From: UBA3792 sp045114775
GTDB lineage: Bacteria > Bacillota > Clostridia > Christensenellales > CAG-138
Assembly: GCA_045114775.1 (NCBI GenBank)
Contig: JBGULC010000023.1
Location: 19,627-83,626 of the forward strand
Direction of reading: 5' to 3'
Length of the DNA stretch: 64,000 nt
This document shows positions 53,993-61,400 of the stretch, piece after piece (the stretch's first letter is position 1; the number at the start of each line of letters is the position of its first letter). The notes beneath the pieces are model-generated. The model did not search any database. It worked only from the letters and a program-made list of their open reading frames with translations, and had not been told where the DNA came from. The translations under genes were made by a program, and so were the position numbers.

Positions 53993-54854
53993 CGTCTTCC
54001 TCCTTCGGCGGCTGCTCCAAAGAGACGCGCGCGATCTTGCCCGCGCGGAATTCGTCGAGGACGATCCTTGCCGCACGTTCGGTATCGTAGACCCCGCCCT
54101 TCAGAATGAACCCGCGGCTCTTCGCAACGCCGATGAGAAGCGCGTCCTCCGGCGTTTCGGCGGAAAGCTTTTTATAGCGTTCGTAAAGCGCATCCGGAGC
54201 AAGCCGACGCAGCTCAATAAGGAGTTTTCCGGCAAGCTCCTCGATGTTCAGGATCTCGTCGTTGATCGAGCCGATATACGCAAGATGCTCGCCGACCGCG
54301 CTGTCGCCCAGCCTCGGCCAAAGAAGCCCCGGCGAATCCAGAAGCTCGAGGTGCGGGGTGATCTTCACCCACTGCTTGCCCTTTGTGACGCCCGGCTTGT
54401 CCCCGGTCTGCGCGCGCTTTTCGCCCGCGATGCGGTTGATGAGCGTGGATTTGCCGACGTTCGGGATCCCCGCGATCAGCACACGGACCGTCTTTTGTAC
54501 GCCCTTTTCCGCATAGCGCTTCACCAGGGGTTCCGTCGCCTTTTCGATGAGCCGGATCGTCGTGGACCTTGCGTTCTGCGCGCTCGCCGAGATTTCCGCC
54601 GCTTCGACGCCTCTCCCCTTATAATACCCGATCCAGCGCTTGTTGGTTGCAGGATCAGCAAGATCGCTCTTATTCAGCAAAAGCACCCGCGCCTTGCCTT
54701 GAAAGAGCCGGTCGAAATCCGGATTCCGGGTGCTTATCGGCGCGCGCGCGTCGACAAGCTCCACGACCGCGTCGATGAGCTTCAGATTCTCCTCAAGCAT
54801 CCTTTTGGCCTTCGCCATATGCCCGGGATACCAGTTGATCGGATTGACTTCCAT
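53976..54854 (-). CDS. rbgA: Ribosome biogenesis GTPase RbgA (YlqF)
   Basis: 292 residues. Circularly permuted GTPase motifs: G4 LLLNKSDLAD, G1 GIPNVGKSTLINRI, G3 LLDSPGLLWP. N-terminal INWYPGHMAKAKRM is the family signature. It acts in late 50S subunit assembly. The ATG at 54854 follows GGAGGAACGC. First gene of a probable operon continuing into rnhB, yraN and the glycosyltransferases. Confidence 0.95.
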   Translation of the reverse strand: MEVNPINWYPGHMAKAKRMLEENLKLIDAVVELVDARAPISTRNPDFDRLFQGKARVLLLNKSDLADPATNKRWIGYYKGRGVEAAEISASAQNARSTTIRLIEKATEPLVKRYAEKGVQKTVRVLIAGIPNVGKSTLINRIAGEKRAQTGDKPGVTKGKQWVKITPHLELLDSPGLLWPRLGDSAVGEHLAYIGSINDEILNIEELAGKLLIELRRLAPDALYERYKKLSAETPEDALLIGVAKSRGFILKGGVYDTERAARIVLDEFRAGKIARVSLEQPPKEEDDGEAE

Positions 54855-54876
54855 GCGTTCCTCCGTTTCTCTTATG

Positions 54877-54898
54877 GAAAAAGCCCCGAAGCCGGGGC
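54877..54898 (-). terminator. Terminator after the DUF1622-like gene
   Basis: On the - strand GCCCCGGCTTCGGGGC followed by TTTTT. Confidence 0.88.
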
Positions 54899-54904
54899 GT
54901 TCCG

Positions 54905-55303
54905 TCAATGCGTCTTAAAGAGTTTACGTTTCTTCTTCTGCTCCGCTGCTTCTTCCGGTTCCTCCGGCTTGCCGCTGAGAATCTGCCGCTCGCTGCGGAT
55001 CTCAAAGTGGATGATGAACGCCATGATCGTGCGCAGCAGAACGATCGCGCCGAGAATCAGAAGCTCCTGCCATTCGCGCACGATGACCGTACGCAGGACC
55101 TCGCCGCCCATCTTGAAGGTCAGCGCGATCGCAATGCCCTCCGCAGCGATCAGCCGCGCCTTCGAATTCTTCCGGACCCACGCGATCACGCCGCGGATCG
55201 CCGTCAGGATGATCATGATGACGCCGATGACCTCGCACAGCATGATCGCCCACTGGATGCCGTATTCAAAATACTGTTTTGCGGTCTCCAGAATCTGTTC
55301 CAT
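54905..55303 (-). CDS. DUF1622-like small membrane protein
   Basis: 132 residues. Three hydrophobic segments (IQWAIMLCEVIGVIMIILTAI; ARLIAAEGIAIALTFKMGGE; LLILGAIVLLRTIMAFIIHF) and a basic Lys/Arg-rich tail. Resembles DUF1622 proteins of unknown function. The ATG at 55303 follows GAGAGGAGAG. 17 bp after tdk, so probably co-transcribed. Confidence 0.78.
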   Translation of the reverse strand: MEQILETAKQYFEYGIQWAIMLCEVIGVIMIILTAIRGVIAWVRKNSKARLIAAEGIAIALTFKMGGEVLRTVIVREWQELLILGAIVLLRTIMAFIIHFEIRSERQILSGKPEEPEEAAEQKKKRKLFKTH

Positions 55304-55320
55304 AGCGCTCTCCTCTCTGA

Positions 55321-55911
55321 TTATTCGGGTTTCTCCGGCGTCCGAAGCTCCGGGCCCGGATCGCCGAGGTTGAAATGCTTGCGGCAGAGTCCGATATACT
55401 TGTCGTTTGCGCCGAGCACGACCTGCTCGCCGACCTTCGTGATGCCGCCCTTTCCGTCGAGACGCGCGTTGTTCGTCGCCTTCCGACCGCACCAGCAGAT
55501 GGTCTTGACCTCCTCGATCGCGTCCGCGCGGGCCAAAAGCCAATGACTGCCTTCGAAGAAATTGCCCTGGAAATCGGTCCTTAGCCCGTAGCAGATCACC
55601 GGAACATTGTAATCGTCGACGATCTTGACCAGCAGCTCCACCTGATCCTTGTTGAGGAACTGCGCTTCGTCGATGATCAGGCAGTCGTATTCGCCCGCCT
55701 TGACCTTGTTCATGTCAAGCTCCTCCATCGAAATGCAGGTGTCCTCAAGCCCGCAGCGCGACCAGATGCGGCGGCTGCCGTTTCGCGTGTCGATCGAAGG
55801 CTTGATGAGGATCGCATTTTTACCGCGTTCCCAGTAGTTGTACTTGACCATGATCGCGTTCGCGGTCTTACTGGAGCCCATCGCCCCGTAGCGAAAATAG
55901 AGCTTTGCCAT
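55321..55911 (-). CDS. tdk: Thymidine kinase
   Basis: 196 residues, type II thymidine kinase. P-loop FRYGAMGSSKTANAIM, Walker B YDCLIIDEAQFL, and a zinc-binding pair set (CWCGRK ... LCRKHF). Salvages thymidine to dTMP. The ATG at 55911 has GGGAGA 6 bp upstream; an ATG at 55929 has only a weak site. Confidence 0.92.
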   Translation of the reverse strand: MAKLYFRYGAMGSSKTANAIMVKYNYWERGKNAILIKPSIDTRNGSRRIWSRCGLEDTCISMEELDMNKVKAGEYDCLIIDEAQFLNKDQVELLVKIVDDYNVPVICYGLRTDFQGNFFEGSHWLLARADAIEEVKTICWCGRKATNNARLDGKGGITKVGEQVVLGANDKYIGLCRKHFNLGDPGPELRTPEKPE

Positions 55912-55944
55912 GTCGATTCTCCCAGCCATAAATCTTCGAATATC

Positions 55945-55973
55945 ATTATAGCGGAATACACCGCGCTTGTCAA
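55945..55973 (-). promoter_or_regulatory. Consensus promoter for tdk
   Basis: Perfect TTGACA (55968-55973), 17-bp spacer, perfect TATAAT (55945-55950). Confidence 0.9.
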
Positions 55974-56001
55974 AAAAATCCGTAAATTTTACAATTCGGG
56001 A

Positions 56002-56030
56002 TTGACGAAAACAAAATTCGCGAGTATAAT
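56002..56030 (+). promoter_or_regulatory. Promoter for rpsU
   Basis: TTGACG (56002-56007), 17-bp spacer, TATAAT (56025-56030). Confidence 0.88.
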
Positions 56031-56080
56031 AGCAAAAGCGTCGTAAAGACAAGTTGTTGCTCAAGAGGGGAGGGAAAAAA

Positions 56081-56251
56081 ATGGAAATCAGAGTCGGTGA
56101 AAACGAATCCCTGGAAAGCGCTCTCAAGAGATGGAAGAGAAAGTGCGCTCGCAGCGGCGTCCTCGCAGAGGTCCGCAGACGTGAGCATTACGAAAAGCCC
56201 AGCGTAAAGCGCAAGAAGAAGGCAGAAGCCGCCAGAAAGCGCAAGTATTGA
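56081..56251 (+). CDS. rpsU: 30S ribosomal protein S21
   Basis: 56-residue basic protein (MEIRVGENESLESALKRWKR ... KKKAEAARKRKY), full S21 length. GAGGGGAGGG precedes the ATG. Monocistronic between its own promoter and terminator. Confidence 0.95.
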   Translation: MEIRVGENESLESALKRWKRKCARSGVLAEVRRREHYEKPSVKRKKKAEAARKRKY

Positions 56252-56268
56252 TTTTGAAGCAACATCGA

Positions 56269-56298
56269 AGAGGACCGGAATCCCGGTCCTCTTTTTTT
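56269..56298 (+). terminator. Terminator after rpsU
   Basis: Perfect 10-bp stem AGAGGACCGG/CCGGTCCTCT with a 4-nt loop and TTTTTT. Confidence 0.92.
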
Positions 56299-56374
56299 GC
56301 CGTTAGATATTTCCCGACAAAGCCAATTCATGGCCACAGATCAATTCATGCAGATCAGCCGCAAATCATAAACA

Positions 56375-56424
56375 ATCCTCCTGCCTCGCTTTGCGAGTCA
56401 CCCTCCTTTACACAAGGAGGGCAA
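56375..56424. repeat. Short dispersed-type palindromic element
   Basis: CTCGCTTTGCGAG hairpin, then CCCTCCTTTACACAAGGAGGG hairpin. The layout (GAGTCACCxxCC) resembles the dispersed repeats at 6.3 and 45.9 kb, but the sequence match is partial. The rest of the 216-bp gap shows no gene. Confidence 0.5.
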
Positions 56425-56514
56425 ATCGTTCCTAACATTTGGAATGAGTTGCCACCGATTTATGTTACACAGCTTATCACATTACGCTAACGATTCTTGC
56501 TTGACTTTTTCTCC

Positions 56515-57279
56515 TTATGATTCCTTTGTTTCTTCTGTATGATTCGCCGTCATTGCATCCTCTTGTTTAGCCTGCGAATCATTAAGTCGTTCCAAAAATC
56601 CGGCTGTGATAATACCTGATGGTAATGCAATAATCGCGATTCCGAAAATTGAAGAAAGCATAGTCACAATGCGTCCGATCGTCGTAACAGGATAAATATC
56701 TCCATAACCCATCGTCGTCAGAGAAACCGTAGCCCAATAGATCGCGTCGAAGAACGTATCAAAGGAATCCGGTTCGACATTGAAAATTACAAGCGCTGAG
56801 ATTAAAATGTATGCGACCGCGAGCATACCGACTGTTATCAGTGGCTTTCTTTGTGTCCTGAATACATACTTGATCATCTGTATGCTCTTTGAATACCGCA
56901 CCGCTTTGAAAACTCGAAAAACGCGGAGCGTTCGGAACAAGCGAAACACTTTCAGAATTCGGAACCCATTGTTAATCAAATTGAGCGACGGAAGGATGCA
57001 AAGCAGATCCAGAAGAGCCATAGGCGTGATTGGATACAGCAAAAACGATGCAACTCCCTTTTTTAGCTTGTAATCGGCTGTGAAAATGCGCAAACAATAA
57101 TCAATGATAAAGACTACGACCGCAATCCTGTCAATCACAAGAAAAAAGGTGTTCTCCGTTTTGAACGCAAGCGGAACCAAGCTTAATATGATAACAACCA
57201 TCATGAATATATCATAGATATAGCTCAGTTTGTCGTTATCCTTCGCAGTTTCGACGATTTCAAATATTCTTTTTCTCAT
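56515..57279 (-). CDS. Voltage-gated-type potassium channel
   Basis: 254 residues. Six membrane segments; an Arg-rich S4 (RILKVFRLFRTLRVFRVFKAVR) and the K+ selectivity filter TTMGYGD between S5 and S6. A short acidic cytoplasmic tail; no RCK domain. AT-richer than the surrounding genes. 23 bp after the repeat lipoprotein, possibly co-transcribed. Confidence 0.92.
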   Translation of the reverse strand: MRKRIFEIVETAKDNDKLSYIYDIFMMVVIILSLVPLAFKTENTFFLVIDRIAVVVFIIDYCLRIFTADYKLKKGVASFLLYPITPMALLDLLCILPSLNLINNGFRILKVFRLFRTLRVFRVFKAVRYSKSIQMIKYVFRTQRKPLITVGMLAVAYILISALVIFNVEPDSFDTFFDAIYWATVSLTTMGYGDIYPVTTIGRIVTMLSSIFGIAIIALPSGIITAGFLERLNDSQAKQEDAMTANHTEETKES

Positions 57280-57302
57280 AACCGTTTTACATCAACAAAA
57301 CC

Positions 57303-57860
57303 TTATGGATTACATTTCTTGCAAGGCACATACCCTTTCTCAATCAGTTCTTCACGTGTGCCTGTAAAGTCCCATCGGTTGCTTTCTTTTATGTCCGATA
57401 CAGAAGAACAACTCGGTTTATGGAATTTCTTTGTGTTCGTATTCACAATATAAGTGACCTTTGCTTCCGTTTCAGCTGTCGGTTGCAATGTCGTTTCAGA
57501 AGTCGGCTCTTCCGTCGGCTGCGGCGTTGGTCCGGGCGTCGGCTCTTCTGTCGGCTGCAGCGTCGGTCCGGGCGTCGGCTCTTCTGTCGACTGCAGCGTC
57601 GGTCCGGGCGTCGGCTCTTCTGTCGACTGCAGCGTTGGTTCAGACGTCGGCTCTTCAGTCGGCCGCATCGTAAATTCAGGTGTTGCTGGCAAGTCCGGCT
57701 GTTCATCCGATCCGATGCGTGTCATGGTTTCGGCCTTGGACGATTCTGTATCTCTCCCCTGCGTCATCTTGCAACCGTCGAACAATATCCCTGACAATGC
57801 GCAAATGCATAAAAGCAAGCAAATCGCTTTCCCAGTTCTGGTTTTCTCAAATTGTTTCAT
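57303..57860 (-). CDS. Secreted protein with TEEPTPGPTLQ tandem repeats and C-terminal Cys domain
   Basis: 185 residues. Signal-like N-terminus (KAICLLLCICALSGILFDGC; lipobox weak). A spacer of five 12-residue units such as PTEEPTPGPTLQ (about 66-128) is followed by a C-terminal ~50-residue domain: YIVNTNTKKFHKPSCSSVSD ... GYVPCKKCNP. That domain is a Cys/His module seen at the ends of several secreted or nuclease-type Bacillota proteins (possible zinc site). Function unknown. Confidence 0.75.
   Translation of the reverse strand: MKQFEKTRTGKAICLLLCICALSGILFDGCKMTQGRDTESSKAETMTRIGSDEQPDLPATPEFTMRPTEEPTSEPTLQSTEEPTPGPTLQSTEEPTPGPTLQPTEEPTPGPTPQPTEEPTSETTLQPTAETEAKVTYIVNTNTKKFHKPSCSSVSDIKESNRWDFTGTREELIEKGYVPCKKCNP
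57502..57666. repeat. 36-bp tandem repeat array, about five units
   Basis: GTCGGCTCTT begins at 57502, 57538, 57574, 57610 and 57646, an exact 36-bp period. It encodes the Thr/Pro/Glu stalk of the overlapping gene; the units differ at a few bases. Copy number is likely to vary among strains. Confidence 0.9.
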
Positions 57861-57888
57861 AATCGTTTCTATGCACTCCAGAGCGCCT

Positions 57889-58386
57889 CTACTTCTCTTC
57901 TTCCCGGTTTTCCATGAGACGCTTGCGGGGAAGCTGCAGCTTTTTCGGCAACAAAAGCTTCTTTTTACGATTCACCACAACGTGCTTTTTACAGTTCAGC
58001 CAATCCACGGTGCGGATCACGTTTTCGAGATCAACCTCGTCTAGCCCCTTCGCATACGTCAGTTCTTCGCGCAGCGCATCATTTTCCGCAATAAACCATC
58101 CGGAGACCCGGTCGATCCCGATGAACGTACCGTCCCGATACCGGAATGCAACCGGATCCGGCTCCGCGCCGTGCAGCTTTTTCGTAAAGAATGTATTCTT
58201 CAGAACGTCGGCGCGGATCGCTGCGAGGAATGCCCCATCTTCGTACGGTAAGGCGTGCAGCTCATTCTGCACATACTCCGCAAGCTCCTCCCCCGTGATC
58301 GCGTTCGGCACAAGGTTCGGACGCTCCTTCTCATAGATCGCCTTCCACTGCTCGGTCAGCGGCGGGATTAGTTTTTTGATCTGCAT
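57889..58386 (-). CDS. Hypothetical protein
   Basis: 165 residues, no family recognised. Soluble, alpha/beta composition, with a basic C-terminal tail (VVVNRKKKLLLPKKLQLPRK). GAAAGGAGCG precedes the ATG. It lies between the terminator of the giant PHP gene and the repeat lipoprotein (28-bp gap), so it may share a transcript with the lipoprotein and channel. Confidence 0.7.
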   Translation of the reverse strand: MQIKKLIPPLTEQWKAIYEKERPNLVPNAITGEELAEYVQNELHALPYEDGAFLAAIRADVLKNTFFTKKLHGAEPDPVAFRYRDGTFIGIDRVSGWFIAENDALREELTYAKGLDEVDLENVIRTVDWLNCKKHVVVNRKKKLLLPKKLQLPRKRLMENREEEK

Positions 58387-58408
58387 AGACGCTCCTTTCT
58401 CTGTTCGG

Positions 58409-58436
58409 AAAAGGGCGAGGCATTTCGCCCCGCCCC
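58409..58436 (-). terminator. Terminator after the PHP/dockerin gene
   Basis: On the - strand GGGCGGGGC-GAAAT-GCCTCGCCC (one mismatch) followed by TTTT, 13 bp after the stop. Confidence 0.75.
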
Positions 58437-58449
58437 CATGATTCTGTTG

Positions 58450-61400
58450 TCAGTCTGCGTTTTCAACCTCAAACGCTATGATCAGGCCGACGACGTAGCG
58501 CAGGATCGCCGCAGCGTCCGCCGCGTTGACTTCACCGTCTCCGTTGACCTCGGCGTTGCGCAGACCTTCCGGCGTCAGCACGGAGAGACCTACCATTGCG
58601 CGCAGTACGAGCGCCGCGTCCGCCGACGTGATCTTGCTGTCGCAGTTGGCGTCGCCATACTCCGGAACCGGCTCCTCAAGAGGAATGATGTCCGCGCGGT
58701 TGCGGATACGGATACGCGGACCGATCTGGTCGGAGTTCTCGTAGCTGTTCTGACCGATGGACGCGATGCCGCATGCGCCGAGGAAGACGCCCTCCTCGAC
58801 CCAGCTCAGGTCATGATAGCCCTGTTCATCCATCTCACAGTCGTCATTGCAGTTGATGTAGCCGTCGAGGAAGACCACGACTTCGCCCGTTCCGTCGTCC
58901 ACATGGATCGCGCCGAGCACGCCGTTCGCGTCATACTCGACCTTGGTGACCGTGCCTTCGAATCTGACAAGGTTGCCGACCTTGTTCGCAGCTGCCGCTT
59001 GCGCCGTAGTCACATACTCAGGTTCGATGAACTCTGTATTCAGCGCTGAGATCTCGTCGATCACCAGATTCAGATTGCCGTCGTCGATCACATAGGTTTC
59101 GATCGTCTGCATGTTCGCCATCGTGATCGCGACCTCAAGGAGACGCGCGCGCGTCGCATAGCCGATCGTTGTGACGCCGTCCGCCGTATAAGGAACGTCG
59201 CGCAGCGTGATATCCTGGATGTCTCCGCCGTAGTCGTTGCCGCAGTTCAGCTCGATCTCGCCCATGTACTCGCTCGTCATACCGGTGATGCGAAGCTTCT
59301 GACCGATCTCATAGCGACCCGCGACCGGGAACACGTTGATGCCGCGGCCACTGTCGTCCTGGATGTAGATACAGTCGAAGAACGCGGTATCCTTGTCATA
59401 GCCGGACGCGTTGGAGGTGACGTAGCCCTCGATCGTGTAGGACGTGTTGAGCTTGCCCGCCTCGTGGATGTCCGCGATCGGCGTGACCTCGCTCGGATGG
59501 ATCATCTTGAACAGGTTCACGACGATCTGGTAGTTCGTGTTCTGCAGCGTCGCCGCGCTCTCCATTTCGACCTTGACCTCGAACGTGGAGAAGAAGGTGA
59601 CGCCGGAGGTGATGCAGAAGCCGCCCGCCGGCAGTTCTTCGTACGCAAGTACGCTTACAATCTCCTGATCGCCTGCCGCATCGTAGTACGGCTGATAGAT
59701 CTTGTCCGCCGTGACGTTCTTGCCGCCGTTGTAGTAGAGCGGGTACGAGCTGACGAAGGTGGTATCGAACGCGTTGACGACGCTTTCCGCACCGTTCAGA
59801 ATGATCGGCGCCGCATTGTAGCAGGAGAACATCAGGTTCGTGTTCTCGATGAGGTACTCGGTGAGCGGAGTATCCCAGTTATAGAAGTCCTTGCCGGTGA
59901 AATGCAGACGGTAGGACTCGTTGGTCATGTTGACCGCGTCGGAAACGATGCCCTTGCCTACGCGCGCCTTTGCGCCGATGGTTTCGAGCAGTTCGTTCGA
60001 GATGACGCTTGCCCATTCCTCCTCGTTTTCCGGCTCGAGACGGTCGGACTTCGAGCAGACGATGAAGCTGCCGCCGCGCTCTGCGTATCTTCCGATCGCC
60101 GCGATCTCATCTTCGGTATAGAGCGAATCGCTCACCGAGATGCTTGCGCCCTTGAACGGAACGGTCAGAACGAGCAGGTCGCAGTTTTCGAGCACTTCGT
60201 CCGTGATCGGCTCGGTGATGTGCTGCGACTTGACGCCGTACTGCGCCGCGAGCTCGATGAACGCCGTATCGGAATCCGCATAGTTGCCGGAGACGTAGAA
60301 GTTGCTGTGTCCCGCGTCGATCAGCATCAGCGACATATCCGCGCCGTCGCGGACCGTGAAGCCGAGGTTGCCGTTGAACACGAATTCCGCGCCGCGGAAC
60401 GTACCGGTGACCTTGACTTCCATCGTGAAGCGTCCGGTCTCGGTCGGCGTGTAGGTCCAGGTCAGTTTGTCGTCCTGTTTGGTCGTGGTCAGCGTGGAGG
60501 TGCCGTCGGCAAACTTCGGGTTCTCGATCGTTTCGAGCAGCTCGCCCGCCACGGAGTATTCAACCTTGGTGACCGTGAAGTCGACAGCGGACGCGTCTTC
60601 ACCGAGTTTCGGCTCTTCGTAGTTGTACAGCGGGACGCTGAACGTGATCGGTTCGTCCTTCAGTTCGATCGTGGTGTCCTTTTCAACCGGCGACATGCCG
60701 ACCTTGACGGTCTCGCTCGTCCAGACAGGCGCGGTGACCGCGATATCGGCGTCGACCTCGTCCACGCGGATGTAGTAGTAGGAGTAGTTGTTGTCGATCT
60801 CGATCTCCCAGGAGCCGGACTGCGCGTTGAACGTCTTGCTCGCCACGGTGACGTCACCGTTCGCGATGATGGAAACCTTCTGGACCTTGTCCGTCGGATC
60901 CTTGAAGTCGACGCGGATACTGAGCTTCTCGCCCTGTTCGAGGTTCATGATCGAACCCATGACCTGCTCGTTCAGGGTGTAGTAGATCTCGAGGTCGTTG
61001 TCCTCGGTGGCATACATCGTCATGGCGCGCATTGCGTCATAGATGCCTTCTTCGGAGAAGTTGTCGGTGTAGACGACGTCGCGGCAGGTGTTGCTGTCGC
61101 CCCAGCCGCCCTTGTGGTTGTCCTGGTTGTTGGTCGGCGCCACATGCCAGCCCTTGTCGAGCGCCATGGTATAGTACTGATAGGAGGGCCAGTACATCGA
61201 ACCGCCGACTTTGCCTTCGCCGTTGCCGACCTCGATCATGGTGATCAGCTCGTCGTACGCGGGCGTGTAGTGCGCAAAGTCTTCAAACGTACCGAACGTC
61301 GTGCCCGGATGGTTGAACTGGTTGATCGTGGTCTTGCGGCCGTTTTCCTTATCGATGCGCGCCACCTCGACCAGACGGTCGTAGTACGCGACGAGGCCCG

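Noticed and set aside
57502..57666. 36-bp period considered as a CRISPR array
   Set aside because: The units are directly adjacent without unique spacers and encode a protein stalk.
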